A stretch of 64,000 nucleotides of DNA from Combretum micranthum (Eukaryota; Streptophyta; Magnoliopsida; Myrtales; Combretaceae). The translations under genes and the position numbers were made by a program. This document shows, piece by piece, positions 13,301-26,600 of the stretch. The notes under the pieces are model-generated. The model worked only from the letters and a program-made list of their open reading frames with translations, did no database searches and was not told the origin of the DNA. The stretch lies in NCBI GenBank assembly GCA_024138025.1, contig JAMXBD010000404.1:930001-994000 (forward strand), written 5' to 3'. Every line of letters starts with the position of its first letter. Position 1 is the first letter of the stretch.

Positions 13301-13914
13301 CAAAATAGATATAGATAAAAAAGTTGACAGTTCTCATCAAAATATCAAATAGAACAAAATAGATAAAATTTAGTATAAATCGGATATATTTTGCACATAT
13401 CATTTTAAAAAAGATACAGATACAGATAAAAACAGACAATCCAAACAGACCTAAGAATAGGGTATGGGTAGTGTGTAGTGTAGGTTGTACTTGAATAGAG
13501 ACAAGACATCTACTTTACAAGTTTAACGAAAACACAGGAAAAGGCTATAACTATAATTTTATAGCCTGAAAAATTAAAAAATTGATATTGTTGGAACCTC
13601 CTTAAAATTAAACGGTTCTAATGAATATCCGGAATATTTTTTGAGTTCGTGGTCCCGGGGCACGCTTTTCCGTAATTGAGCTTGGAAGGCCCGGAATTGA
13701 AAAATTCCCGAATTAAAACTTTCAAAGGTCTAAATATACTTTAGAAAATAATTCATATTCATTTACTTTATAAAACTTCTTTTATTATGAAACCGAAGGA
13801 AAGCCGGATTTAGGGTTCCTAAGCTTCTCTTACTAGACTCAAACTGGACTGGATTAGGGTTTCGCTTTTCAACTCTCGGGGTTTTCTTAACTACTGAGAA
13901 TACCGGGGTTTACA
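10338..13914 (-). mobile_element. Solo LTR G, main part
   Basis: Read on the minus strand the LTR starts TGTAAACCCCGG at 13,914 and runs down to 10,338, then jumps over F to finish at 5,526. Flanking duplications CTACT at 5,521-5,525 and 13,915-13,919 match exactly. Total length without F is about 3.59 kb. Minus-strand TATATAAG lies at 13,003-13,010 with a pyrimidine-rich leader. A three-copy minisatellite (unit with TTCGTTTTATGGATCACGA) is at 10,941-11,029. The conserved U5 block is at about 11,515-11,590, and the acidic tail ending DYYY-stop is at 11,365-11,410; the AG before it is lost here. Confidence 0.85.
10941..11029 (-). repeat. Minisatellite in U5 of LTR G
   Basis: Three near-identical tandem units of roughly 30 bp, each with TTCGTTTTATGG and ATCACGA or GTCACGA. 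Confidence 0.7.
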
Positions 13915-14159
13915 CTACTACTAACAAGGACATTAAATAATGTGATACTTGAATAGAAAATTAATAGAAAAATTTAAGTAAGTTCATCTTAGAGATAAGA
14001 ATGAATGATAAATTAAATCAAAAGAAATTCTATGAAACTAAATATTAAATGATAAATACCCTTTTTCTATAGAATCAATACCTCAGGTAACCAACATAAG
14101 CAATAGGAATTATATCAAATATCAACATAGGACACTTAGGCACTCATAGGAGTACAATA

Positions 14160-15429
14160 TTTTATTTATAAGTATTATTGACGAATATTTTCATCTCAAG
14201 AGATAATTTTGACACTATTGAGGACATTCTGGTCGATTACTACGATTGAACAATATGAGCAAGTGAGTAGCTCAAACTCATTACATTGTTTGTGTTTGTA
14301 ATTTAGCTGCATTATAAAACAAAAATAATAGTAATGAACTTGTGTTGTATTTGGGGTTAAGGGCATTGCTCGTTGTTTGAATTACTTGGTTGCTAAACAA
14401 TACTAAATAAAACTGATAATAGATTACTTGTGAATTTACTGTATGTAAAGCATGTTGATTGTCTGAATAAAGTTTAAGCACTTTTAACCTAACTAAAAAT
14501 GATTATAATCATAAATAAAATAAACATGCATTGCATACAATGCATTATGATTATGTGATAGCCTACTAGGTGTTAGAATTTTGGTTCTCTGGTAATGCTT
14601 GGTTTTTCTAGGCAAAAGGCTATTAGTTCTACTACCTTTGTTATATCGGTTCCATGGGAACTAACTAGTAATGAAGGACGCCACCCATGATATCGCTATG
14701 AAATGTCTAACACTAAGTGGAGTTTCTAAGGCTTAAAACAGGAAATGAGTGCTTAAAACAAAATTAGCATAAAGAGATAATTACTGTGAGGATTGTGGCT
14801 TTTGTACGTACTTAATTTCTCCTAGGTAGGTGATTTATAGATCGGTTTTCCTTCAATCCTGATGAGAGGGTGTAAATCTCCATCCTGTTTGGATTCTAGA
14901 TTGTCCAAGTTTGTAATTGATCATATGCTTGAATGTTGCATTACATATGTTTGATAATAACTTGCTTTTTGTGTGATGTGTTCTGGTTATTCACTAAGCT
15001 CGTGGTTTATGCTCACACTCCTACAGTCCTTACAGGTTGACTCTTCGACCTTGGTTTGTTGTTTCCAGGAGCTTAGTACCAGTAAGGTTCTAAAGCTAGA
15101 AGAATTCTTGGGATAGGTCATATAGTATTTCCTAGTTATATGTACCAGATGATATTAGAATGTTATTTTTAACGTTTAGAAACTTCAGTTATATATCGTG
15201 GTCTGTAATATTTTATTATTCAAACAATAGTTAGAAAAATCTATTTATGGTGATGTAGTTTTATTCGTATTCATCATTCTTATCAAGCAATCGAAAAAGT
15301 CCTATTTTGTTAAACCTATGTCATTTTACATAGTAGATCTAATAATAATATGTGTATATGATACTGTCTAGGTTATCAGACTATATCATAAGATATGTGT
15401 TACTAATAGGGTACCCTTGGGACATGACA
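14160..15429 (+). mobile_element. LTR fragment H (3' half of an old chromovirus LTR)
   Basis: The right end reads GGGTACCCTTGGGACATGACA, a decayed version of the end of LTRs B and C. Upstream in the same order come the block GTGTTTGTAATTTAGCTGCATT (about 14,291) and a short acidic frame ending in VDYYD-stop (14,202-14,249). The 5' half of an LTR (TATA region, conserved U5 block) is not recognisable upstream. LTR G with its CTACT duplication sits just to the left, so H is probably the oldest insertion here. Left boundary uncertain by a few hundred bases. Confidence 0.6.
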
Positions 15430-16372
15430 ACAAGCCTAGATTGATTTTTTAAATATTTTTATTGTTTTACGTGTGGAGATTCTAATTTCGAAAATTGATC
15501 TTTTTCGGATTCGAAACAGACGACTTTTCGTCGAATCTGATCTTTTTAGGTTATAAGAAATTATTCCAAACTATAATCTATGGTTAACTCATCTTTATTA
15601 TTCTAGAGTTTCGAGCGCAAGATTATCGGATCTAAACACTCTAGATTTTAGGGTAAACCTAGGTTATTTCTTAGGGATTCGATTTCAATTCTAGCTTTGT
15701 GATTTATTCGTAAGGTTACAAAATCTAGGGGTTAATGTTATACTCATATTTTTTGTTTAAAAATTAAGTTTACTCTACTTTTCATGATCTATTTAATATT
15801 TCACAGTTCTTGAGATTGTCTAATCGAGTCAATGTCCTTGAAGGTAAATTGTTGACTTGGTTTGACTTTTGGTATTAATTTTAAATTTTGATTCTAAGAT
15901 TCACAAGGAATCTAGGGTTTTATAATTTTATCATTAATTATTATCTAGTGAGGCTATCTCGGTTTGCATGTTAAGAAGTGGTTTCGTTTAACTAGTCGAA
16001 TTTTGACTTTAAAAAATTTATTATTTGGTTATTGAGCATTATTTGGACATACTGTTTTGATTTACGTGTTAGAGATCAAATAGATAAATTGCTTAACGTA
16101 AGAATATTGAGTCGAACAATTATTGGATTTTTTTTTGTTTTTTGAAGATGCTCATTTTTCTTAAGGTTATGAAATTTCGCATTTGATCTTGTTTAGCATT
16201 TCTAGAGTTTGATTTTAAGGTTTCGGTTTCATTATTTAGCTCTAGGATTATTTTCCAAGAGTTTTGAAAAATTCATGGGTTTACAGTGTGTATGGATACT
16301 AATGCAAATGTATGTGTGCACGTGCACGTATGTCTTTAGGTACACACATGTATGTGGGCGCGTGCGAGTGAA
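15430..16372. other. T-rich intergenic DNA, no recognised gene
   Basis: T-rich on the plus strand. No ORF with a recognisable domain; the frame at 16,209-16,454 has no family resemblance. A GT/TG-rich, CpG-containing stretch lies at about 16,310-16,372, immediately before the duplicated segment begins. Confidence 0.5.
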
Positions 16373-17304
16373 TGTGAATATATGTAAGGTTTTAGTTTTT
16401 GGCTTTAATTTTCCCCTTCAATATAAATATATTATGGATAATGTGGTGATATGAGTGGAGATAATATGTGTTTTCAATATGTTGGAAATAGAGATTGGTG
16501 CGGTTCTAGAATTGAATCAAGCCAGAACTTGAACCACAGGTTCCGGGTCTTAAAAATAATGAACTGGGATCCTCTCCTACGATTGTTGTCCAATTCTATA
16601 AAATCGACAATTCTCAATTTCTGTTTTAGAACCGCATAACCATCTTTTTTTTAAAGTAAAAATGAATTTTATATTTTTATAAAATAAATTTTAAACTTAT
16701 AATAATTAATTATTGGATTTAAAACGTTAATTATTTAGCTAAAATTTTAAAAAAATTTACTTAGAATGCGCATTTATTTATATACGAACATAGTTAATAT
16801 CAATTATAGTTAGTAATATGATATTGCAAAATGCTCTAAACGATAATAAGAAAATTACAATACAAAAAATAGTATCACGTTATTAAGAAATGAATTTTAC
16901 TTTTAAGAGAAGTTTATATAAACTAAATTATATATAATTTTAAGTTATATTTATTTGTATTATTGATAATAAAACAATAAATATTGTAAATAGGTAATAA
17001 ATTTTACTTTTCATATGAAATAGTGTAAATAATAATAGTTATATATTTAATAAAAATTTTTATCTAATTATTTTCTTTTTTTTTTCAATGGAACCGGTTG
17101 GAATTGTTGGTTCCACTCGGTTCTATTCCACTCGATTCTAGGCTATAAAATCTCCTAGGAACGAGAAAATCGATGGTTCCTCAGCTAGTTTTAAAACCAA
17201 ATAATCGGTCCAATTCCAATTCTAGAACCGCCAATGATGGTTCCGATTCGATTCCTGGTTCAAAACCAAATCGTACCTATATCTAGTTGGAGAGTTGGTT
17301 TCAA
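16373..17304. repeat. Segmental duplication, copy 1, left part
   Basis: From TGTGAATATATGTAAGG onward the sequence matches 57,498 onward at high identity, including a shared hAT-like element, up to the point where element B is inserted. The other copy continues without interruption at 58,441, where copy 1 resumes only at 46,983. Confidence 0.85.
16489..17285. mobile_element. hAT-like non-autonomous element, copy 1
   Basis: 797 bp flanked by 8-bp duplications GTTGGAAA (16,481-16,488) and GTTGGAGA (17,286-17,293), with imperfect inverted ends TAGAGATTGGTGCGG and TAGATATAGGTACGA. The ends are rich in GGTTC/GAACC motifs and the centre is AT-rich with no coding capacity. Eight-base duplications are typical of hAT elements. 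The same insertion is present in duplication copy 2, so it predates the duplication. Confidence 0.75.
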
Positions 17305-20300
17305 TGTAAATCCCCGAAATTTTTGGATTCGAATTAAAGTTTAAACCCTAATCGGAAGTCAACTGGATTTTACAGAGTCAGCAAAACCCTAGTTTACCGT
17401 AACTGCTTAAGTTGGCATTACCGTTTTCTCTAGCCCTAGAAAATGAAGTTGGAATAATTAGCTATAATGGCTCGAAATAGCTATAGGTTATATAAAAAAA
17501 TCAATTTTGCGAAATTCGAGTGTCTTTTGAACCCGATCAGACATAGTTCTCGAAAAATATGTACCGGAGCCCGGAATAGGAAAAATATTCCGAATATACA
17601 GTTAGACTCGTAAAAATATAAGATATCCAAAAATATCAATTTCTCAATTTTTTGGTAGCTAAAAATACCAGATATCGCATTTATACGCGTATTTTCTTAC
17701 TACCGGTATCTAATTGTCATGTCTCCTTTTACATATACTATTTTCTACTATTCTACACTATTCATCTATCCCTACTTTTTCTTACAACCTACTCTTACAA
17801 CCCATACACCTATTTCTTACATATTTTCATTTCCAATACAATTTCACATCTTTCATTTCTTACTTTTAATTATCAAAAATATAAAAAATTAAATTTTCCT
17901 TCCCCATTTCCCCATAAGTAGCGTCGGCCCCCTCTCTTTCTCTTCCAATTTGTTTTATTTTTCACTTATTTAATTAACACAATTTACCTCCCACATTTTC
18001 CTATAAATACCCCTTCACACTTTCACTTCTTTCACACTTTTTCATTACTAAAGTTACTCTCTCAAAATTTCTTAAGAATTCTCTTCCAAGAAGCTCTCTT
18101 TAGTTCATCTCTTTTAGGTAAACTTTCTTCAAGAAATTCCTATGTTCATCTACTTAGTATGAACTTAGTGTGTGTTTTCTAAAACCATGAAGATCAAGAA
18201 AGCAACAATAGGTTCATACTTTTTTTTTGTTCATAATCTCAACTCCTTTATGTTCTTTTATATTCATTCCTATCTAATATATATCTATATAACTATATAT
18301 AATATTTAGAGCATATAAGCTCATTGTCTTGCAATTTATTTACCATTCATGCAATTTATTTACTTCATTGTTATTTATGTAATTTCAAGTTTTTAAGACT
18401 AGTCTTTCTAGTCTTAGACTTGTCCTCATCAAGTCAAAACATTTTCTTTTTATTTTAGACTAGTCATTTCTTAGTCCCAGGATACCTTGAACAAGCTAAG
18501 GTTCCAATACTTGATTTATTTTCTTAATAGCTTATTCTTTCAAGTATTATGTTCCTTTATGTTTCCATAACTTATGACTCATATTCATGCATGAACATAA
18601 TAGTTTTGTCTCAACAAAACAAATAAAGAAATATTTTCTAATAAAGATTCTTTCTTAGAAACAAAAACAAGTATTTAATGTTTTTCTAAGAACTAAGAAG
18701 CCATTTTTTTAAAAAAAACTTAGAGGAGTTCCTAATAAATTCTTGTAAACATACATAAAAAGGATTTTTTTTTAGAACAAGGATTTTTTTCAACAACTTT
18801 ATCTTTTCTTCATATAATAGAAATTCCTTTTCATTAAAATAAGATGATCTCAAGAAATCAAGAAGTCATTTTTCTAAATATAGAAGTGTCAAATACTTTC
18901 AAAAAGTGTTGGAAGCTAAGTTTAGAAAATAAAAATCATTCCTTAGGAAATTAAGAAGATTATGAAAATAAGATTTAGGAAAAGAAATGAGATACTCATC
19001 ATAAACAACTTAAAATAATTTTAAAGCAATTACAAGCAATTAAATTTAGAGAAAGAAATACTCATTTCAAATAACTCAAAATCTTTTCAAATAAAATGGA
19101 CACTTCAAAAATTCTTAAATTCAAAACCTTTCAAAACTTTACATTTTCATAAATTGAGACAACTTCATTTACTTCATACATTTGTTATGAGTCATTACAT
19201 ATATGTTTATACCTTTCAAAAAGATTACAAAAATATTTGGAGATTCTATCTCTTTAAGTGAGCTTTTAATAAAAGGAAGAAATCAAGTTTTTGCAAACTC
19301 GTAATGAATCTGGTCGCTGCCTTTTTGGGACCCAATTGACTTAGTTTTATGAAAATAAGATTAGAAATATGTAGATCTTTTCGAGTAGGTAGAAAACGAT
19401 GTATTATTTGTGAAATTCTGAGTTAAAATGAGCAAGTTATGGCCATTTAAGTTGGAATTTCCTCTTATACGATTTTACCCCGCGATTTTAAGAAAGTTTA
19501 GGATCTTCAAGAATAGAAGTTTGAATGACTCATTTTGGTATTTCATCTTGTTTAGGTAACGAAGACCCGAGATCATCTATCCGGAGGACTGTTTCGATTA
19601 GATCTACCGATATGATGAGCTATTCCTTTTACTAAGTTACATTTCCTTGTTTTGTGCTTGTAATTAGTAGCACTAGCAATTAAGAAAAAGATAAAATGGA
19701 TAATTATTGTGTGACTTGGTATTATGAATGATTGAAACAAGTTAGAAATCGGAAGTTGGTTTATAAATAAATTTTGATTCTTGTTTTGATATGATGAAAA
19801 TTGTGTGATCGCCTTTAACTTGAACTAAACATTTATGGTGAAAATTATATTGAAATCAATTCATGCATATCATCACATGAGTCACATTTGTTCATTACTA
19901 TTCTTTTGTGGGAAACGAGGAAATGGTAATGGTGGCTGTAGGAGCCGAAAGTCTATAGGGTAAGCAGGAGCCAGTAAATCTGCGTATATTGATGGTCGTA
20001 TGGGCTTGTAACCTCCCAACCCTTGTCATGGAGGCGTTAAATCCATGCTACACTTGATTTCCGATTAATCATGTGTATCTTGCTTATATCATGATTTGTG
20101 CATTTTCATATGTTTGATTAAAATACTTGTATGAATTATGAAAATGTCTTATAGATGGAATTATCTCACTAAGCTAGTTTTGCTTATACCCTTATAGCTT
20201 TTTTGTTACAGTACGATTACCTTTGGTTGGCCCTAAGGAGCCTGTTTGCCAGTACGAGTAAGCTACTAGGAGTTTTTGGGAGAAGCTTTATGTATTTAAG

Positions 20301-20619
20301 TTTTGAACATAGGCTTCTAGGAAAATCTCTATAGTAGGCTTATGTTATAGTTGTTATTATTTTAAAAGACTATTAAAGCAGGGGAATGCCCCTAAGATGA
20401 TGTAAGGATATTATTTATGAAAATCTTATGATTATTATATAAGTTCTTGCTTTCTTTTATTATCTGCTTAAACATAATACCCCTGTGAGTTTCCTACTAT
20501 CTTGGAAGCATGCCTCGCATACGATATCGAAGCTCCTGCATGACTAAAGTTGTCATTCATTAGCTTTAATATTATATGCGGCGGACTGCCACGTTTAGGA
20601 TACCCTCCGGGGCGTGACA
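17305..20619 (+). repeat. 5' LTR of element B
   Basis: 3,315 bp, TGTAAATCCCCG to GGGGCGTGACA. TATA box at 18,002-18,009, donor-like TTTTAG/GTAAAC at 18,118, acceptor-like TTTAG ending at 19,555, then the short acidic frame (with a 1-nt loss in this copy) to 19,601. Compared with the split 3' LTR it shows clearly more differences than the two LTRs of C do, so B is older than C. Confidence 0.9.
18002..18009 (+). promoter_or_regulatory. TATA box of the B 5' LTR
   Basis: TATAAATA preceded by a pyrimidine-rich stretch and followed by a long C/T-rich leader; homologous to 28,336 in C and 1,216 in A. Confidence 0.6.
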
Positions 20620-20627
20620 ATTTAAGT

Positions 20628-20639
20628 TAGTATCAGAGC
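20628..20639 (+). other. Primer binding site of element B
   Basis: TAGTATCAGAGC lies 8 bp after the LTR end and matches the 3' end of plant initiator methionine tRNA except for one base (usually TGGTATCAGAGC, as in C). Confidence 0.8.
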
Positions 20640-20739
20640 GCAAGTTTTAGATAAAAGATAGTAGAAATAGACCTTAAGATAGTAGTAATAAGATAGAACT
20701 CTAGCTTAAGATCTAATCCCCTTTTGTTTTACTTGATAG

Positions 20740-21840
20740 CTGACTTTCCCCGAGGTCAAGGAAAAGTCCCGACAATTCCTTAAAGACCATTACGAGACCT
20801 TCGTGAACTACCGTCTTAGACTGAGGGTCCTGTGTGAGGAGTTTGCATTAGTTGGAAGGCCCAGGACCGCCCGCAAAATGTTCAAGTTATGGAAGAAAGG
20901 ATTGAGACATTCCCTGTGGAGGAACTTGCCCAAGGAGCTGAGGTTCGACGCCGTGAGCAATCGGAGATGGAGTGACATAGAGGTTATCTATGTGGTCGAA
21001 AGAATGATGGTTTTTATGTACCGGGAGACCATGCTGCAACAGATGACCTTCATCTTGAAAGCGGAAGGAGGGCGACAAGAACCAGACTTCCGAACTTGAA
21101 ATAAGTTATGACCTCTATACATCTACGCACATGATGAGTTGGCGGATCATACGGACTGGCTGAGGGCAGATGCTGAAGAGCGATTTTATTGGTATGCCGC
21201 TTACCAACGGATTGTCACTACACCATCAGAGTACAATACCCAGCCCAACTCCGTCGGAATGCAACTAGACGTTATCCCAAATGAGGAATTCATCATGGAA
21301 GAGGCCCAAGCAAATGAAGGGAATGGAGAGACCAATGGTAGCTCGAAAGGAGATCCAAATGAAGGCTCGGAGCCTGAGGAGACCCAATCTACATCTCTCT
21401 AGGAAGACAGCCCTTTGATCCTCAGTCAGGCACCTCCTCGAAGGTTGAGCCAAGATGTACCTATGGAGACCGTTGCAAGGAATAACCCAGTAATGATCTC
21501 CGATTCTGAAGAGGAGGGAAGAAGAGATAATGCTTTTGATCCAAATAGATTCTTGAGAAGCAGATCTCAGACCCCCACAATAGCAGTGGTACCGGAGGGA
21601 GGAGACCTAGAAGGACCAGAGGAAACGAATGGCACGACCCATGGAGAGAGGATTTCCGTGCATGACGAAGTTTGGCCGTCTCAGGCGGAGATCATCTCAT
21701 GGTACCGAGGAAAGAGAATGACTGTGAGTCAATACCTTGCGACAATTTGTCAAACGGCACAAAGGTTCCACCAGCAAGAGTATGAACCCGGCTCTGTCCC
21801 TGTAAAAAGAAGAAGTTTGAAGGAGAGAAGGAAGGAATGA
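20740..21840 (+). pseudogene. Extra ORF between PBS and gag, element B (gag-like N-part)
   Basis: About 366 codons in one frame, interrupted by only three stops (TGA 21,097, TGA 21,109, TAG 21,400). Most of them stand where element C has a Trp codon, so they look like late transitions. The N-part (FVNYRLRLRVLCEEF, then LWKKGLRHSLWRNL, then VIYVVERMM) has the rhythm of a retrotransposon gag core, while a true gag follows separately at 22,141. The middle (about residues 180-270) is acidic and Glu/Asn-rich; the C-end is basic. No in-frame ATG lies near the start, and the segment before it ends in a T-rich stretch and TAG, so it may be reached by splicing. Function unknown. The 300 bases after it (21,841-22,140) are AT-rich, non-coding and end in TTAACAG, acceptor-like. 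Confidence 0.65.
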
Positions 21841-22140
21841 AAGAAGGGAGCATAACCCAACACATCCAACCTAAGCTTATCTTTGTTTTAAGTGCATTAT
21901 GATTTACTTTTAAATGTTTCATGTTTTAATATTTGAACAACTATCTTTTGTTGGGAATGGTTTCTACCTTCTCAAAGGTTATGTAAGGATTATTAATTCC
22001 CTCTTTTATTGTGAATGCAAGTATTTTATGTGATTTGATGATTTTTGGATTTGATTGCCTTAATTATTTTCTATGCAATTTTCGATACTTCCGAACTTTT
22101 CTTTTGTTGCGAAAATTTATGAAGTCTAAAAATTAACAGA

Positions 22141-23486
22141 CGTGGTAGGAGAGGTAGAAGACGCGAACGTCGCGCTTCTAATAATATATAAGCAAAACCA
22201 GTGAATCCCCCGGCAGGACAACAAGCCCCAAATCCCCCACCGAATCAACAAGGAGATGTGTAGGCCGCCATCAACCAACTAGCAGGGTTGGTCAGTAATT
22301 TCATGCAGCATGCACAAAAAATGTCACCGCCTGCTGCAAATGCACCAAAAGCAACCGTTGAAGCACCTGCAGCCCCAGAAGCTGAGTCACATACTGTCCC
22401 TTTACCAGCACCACCGCCGCCTCGACCTTACAGAAGTTCCTTGCCAGACTTCATAAAAAGCAATAGATATTTCGACGGAAATTTCGGAAAGCCAGACGAA
22501 GCTAAAGACTGGCTAGCACAGATTGAAAGGTCGTTTGCCGCCTACGAAGTCCCCCATCATCTACGCCTGGATTATGGCACGTACATGTTGAGATTCAATG
22601 CTAGGATATGGTGGGAGACGAAAAGTAGGGAGTTGCTACCACCTGTAACCTGGGCAGCCTTCCGTAGAGAGTTTTTGGACAACTATTTCCATGGGAGCTT
22701 GAGGGTACAGTATAGTGGAGACTTCCTCCACATATCCCAGAAGGGAAGGACAATAGAGTAGTACGAGACGGAGTTTAGCCGTCTACTTCAATACGCCTGA
22801 ATCCTTCAAGCATAGTGAGGAACTGAAGAGGCAAGTATTTCTGAGTGGCCTGGATGAAGATTTAAGGATGCGTTTGGAGGAGTTAGATCTGAGGACCCTT
22901 CGTGAGCTGGTTGAAAGGGCTCGTATCATAGAGGGAGCCAAGAAGAGAAAAAGCAAGGCACCAGAGAAGCGAACCTTTGTGTTCGGAAAGAGGGCACAAG
23001 ATAGCTACAGCCCCAGCTTCCAAAGCAAAAAGTTTAAACCCTTCCACAGTTTCAGAGGAAGTGTTAGTGGCAACAAGGAGACACCTGAGATCAAAGTGAC
23101 ATGCTGGAAATGTAAGAAGGAACACTATCCGAAGAGGTGCCCCCTTCTTCAACACAAATGTTATTTTTGTGGAGACCCAAGCCACAAGATCGGTGATTGC
23201 CCTAAGAAAGCTTCCACCATTTGCTTCGTATGTAAGCAAACTGGGCACTTCGCCAATGAATGCCCACAAAGAAAGAATGCACTGGCAAGACCGTTTGGTT
23301 CTACGGGAGGAGCAGCACCGGCAAAGAATGGAAGTGGAGGGAGCAACTCGAACCGATCTGGAGCGGCTGTCCACGGAATGAGGATATACAACTTAGGACA
23401 GTGGGTATGTGAGGAGTCGGATGATGAAGGAGCGGAGTTAGCAGCCATGGATGGAGATTGTGGCCCAGATTTTGGACTGGTGACAG
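22141..23486 (+). pseudogene. gag of element B
   Basis: Capsid-nucleocapsid gene of a chromovirus. The start RGRRGRRRERR is the basic gag N-terminus; no ATG precedes it in frame, so the start is unclear. The capsid domain includes DFIKSNRYFDG, WLAQIERSF, FRREFLDNYF and VFLSGLDEDLR. Three zinc knuckles follow: CX2CX3HX4C, CX2CX4HX4C and CX2CX4HX4C (about 23,103-23,263). Lesions: TAA 22,189, TAG 22,261, TAG 22,759 (a Gln codon in C) and a 2-nt loss near 22,793. The frame then stays open to a stop four bases into the intron-like segment. An acidic tail (EESDDEGAEL) precedes the donor site. Confidence 0.85.
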
Positions 23487-23627
23487 GTTAGAATCAAAAC
23501 TCCTCTACCTTTGATGCAAGTTATTAAGTATCCTATGTTCTAATCTTATGCTAGAAGTATAAAGTTTTATACCGCGAATAGCTTAAGTATACCAGCCTCA
23601 TAATAAGTATAAAAAATTCGAGTGCAG
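23487..23627 (+). other. Putative intron between gag and protease, element B
   Basis: 141 bp, GT to AG (ACAG/GTTAGA ... GTGCAG/GACA). Unspliced, gag ends at a TAG just inside. Removing it joins GTGACAG to GACAT so that the codons read V-T-G-H-I and run without a stop into the protease (FDTG at about 23,666). The segment is AT-rich with stops in all frames and carries a TTAAG/CTCATAAT region before the acceptor that could hold the branch point. The same structure at the same place exists in element C (140 bp). No RNA evidence is available here. Confidence 0.65.
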
Positions 23628-26600
23628 GACATATACGCATAGCTAGTCAAACCAATTATGCTTTGTTCGACACGGGAGCTATGCATTCCTTTATCATCGT
23701 TAGCCTGGCTAAACAAACTGGATTGCCCATAGATACTATCGCTATCGATTTTCGAGTTAAGACCCCCACTGGGAGCATAGTAATGACTAAAGAAATGCTT
23801 AAAGGCTGTCCAATAGAGATACAAGGAAGTCACTCCAAATGTGACCTAATAATCCTAGAGATGAGTAAATACGAAGTAATCTTTGGAATGAGTTGGTTAA
23901 CATCTGTCAAAGCTTTAGTGGATTGTAAACATAAGGAAGTGAAGTTTAAGGATCAAAATGGAGGTGAAGTAGTATTTAGAGGTGTATCCACGGTGAAGTT
24001 AAACTTGTTCGAGTTAATGGATGATGATGAGATCAGCCTAAGTAACCTGGATGAAGAAGAAGAAGAAAAGCTTGAGCTTGGATCCATACCCGTAGTCAAG
24101 GAGTTCCCGGATGTGTTTCTAGACGGACTACCTGGATTGCCACCAAAGAGAGAGATCGATTTCGAAATCGACCTATTGGTCAATACAGAGCCAATATCAA
24201 AGGCACCCTACCGGATGGCACCAATGGAGCTTAAGGAGTTAAAGATTCAGTTGCAAGACTTGTTAGATCAAGGTTTTATCCGAACAAGTGTATCGCCTTG
24301 GGGAGCACTAGTGTTGTTTGTAAAGAAGAAGGATGGTTCCATGCGCTTATGCATCGACTATCGGGAGCTCAACAAAGTCACCATCAAGAACAAGTATCCA
24401 CTCCTAAGGATAGATGACCTTTTCGATCAGCTTCAAGGAGCTAGCGTCTTCTCAAGGATTGATCTACGATCAGGATACCACCAGTTGAGGATTAAACCTG
24501 AGGATGTACCGAAGACAGCTTTCAGAACTCGCTATGGACATTACGAGTTTCTAGTAATGCCTTTTGGATTAACCAACGCACCAGCAGCTTTCATGGATCT
24601 CATGAATCGAGTATATAAGCCCTTGTTGGATAAGTGCGTGATAGTCTTCATCAACGATATTCTGATCTACTCAAAGACATGGGAGCAACATGAGGAACAC
24701 TTGAGAATGGCATTACAGACCTTGCGTGAGCATAAGTTGTACGCCAAGCTATCTAAGTGTGACTTTTGGTTGGATCGGATATCTTTCCTAGGACATGTGA
24801 TATCTGGAGAAGGAATATCGGTAGACCCTGAGAAGATCGGCAGTGATGGATTGGAAGCAACCTAAGACTGTGACTGAGGTGAGAAGTTTTCTTGGATTGG
24901 CTGGATATTATAGAAAGTTTGTGAAGAATTTTTCTACCATCGCCAAACCCCTCACACAGTTGACTCAAAAGGATGAGAAGTTCATCTGGACAGATAAGAG
25001 AGAACAAGGTTTTCAAGAGTTGAAGAAAAGCTTGTTTCTGCCCCAATCTTGATTCTACCAGATCCGAGAAGCCGTATACAGTACACAGTGATGCCTCCAG
25101 AAATGGTCTTGGATGCGTGTTGATGCAAGATGGAAAAGTGATCGCTTATGCATCACGACAGCTTAGACCCCATGAACAGAATTACCCCACTCATGATCTG
25201 GAGTTAGCTGCCATTGTTTTTGCACTGAAGTTATGGAGACATTACCTATATGGACAAAGGTGCGAAATCTACACAGACCATAAGAGCCTCAAGTATCTAT
25301 TCACATACAAGGAGTTGAATATGCGACAACGGAGATGGCTAGAGCTCATCAAGGATTATGACCTTGGGATAAATTACTGTCCAGGGAGAGTGAACGCGGT
25401 TGCAGATGCCCTGAGTAGAAAGAATTATGGAGAAGTAGCTACCTTGCTCACGGATAAGAAGGAGCTAATAAAGGAATTTGAAAGAATGAGTATCAAATTC
25501 ATAGGGCAAAGTGTGGAAGTGGAAATCACTAGCCTTGTCATGGAACCAATCTTAGTAGAGAGAATCAAGGAGGCACAGCGGTATGACGAGATGATTCAAA
25601 AGATTAAGGGAGAGGTGCAAGAAGGAAAGTACACCGATTTGCCATAGATGAGGATGAGGTGGTAAGAATGAAAGGAAGGTTATGTGTTTCGGATGATGAG
25701 GATATGAAGAAGGAAATCATGAATGAAGCACACCATTCGGGATATACCATGCATCCAGGAGGAACAAAAATGTACCAAGACCTAAAAAGCCACTACTAGT
25801 GGAACGGAATGAAGAGAGATGTGGCAGATTTTGTGCTAAAGTATCCTACGTGCCAACAAGTGAAAGTGGAGCACCAAAGACCTGGAGGACTTTTGAAACC
25901 CTTGCCGATACCCGAATGGAAATGGGATCAAATCACAATGGATTTTGTGTGCGGATTGCCAAAGACTTCTGTAGGATATGATGCTATTTGGGTCATAGTG
26001 GATCGATTGACAAAGTCGGCACATTTCCTCCCAATCAACATGACCTACTCCATGGATAAGTTGGCAAGGATATACATAAGGGAAATTGTGTGATTGCATG
26101 GAGTGCCCATGGGGATAGTTTCCGATCGAGACCCAAGGTTTGTGTCCAAATTCAGACAAGCTTACAAAGATGTATGGGAACAAAGCTACACTTCAGTACT
26201 GCTTATCACCCTCAAACAGACGGTCAATCGGAGAGGACAATACAAACCTTGGAGGATATGTTGCGAGCTTGTGTGATAGAGTTTAAAGGTAGTTGGGACG
26301 CACACCTACCTTTGGTAGAGTTTGCTTACAACAACAGCTACCACTCTACGATTCAGATGCCACCTTATGAAGCGTTGTATGGAAGGCGATGCCGATCACC
26401 TTTGTTTTGGAATGATGTAGAAAAGTTGAGCATCGGACCTGACTTGGTAAAATATGCGGCCGACAAGGTGCGGATCATTCGACAAAAGATGAAGGAAGCA
26501 CAAGATAGGCAAAAGAGTTAGGTGGATATGAAGAGACGTACACTTGAGTTTGAAGTTGGAGACCATGTGTACTTGAAAGTAAACCCCATCAAGAGTATTC

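Noticed and set aside
22883..23374. Long minus-strand frame opposite gag of B (and 33,157-33,642 in C)
   Set aside because: Shadow of the gag coding strand; cysteine-rich look comes from the zinc-knuckle codons read backwards.
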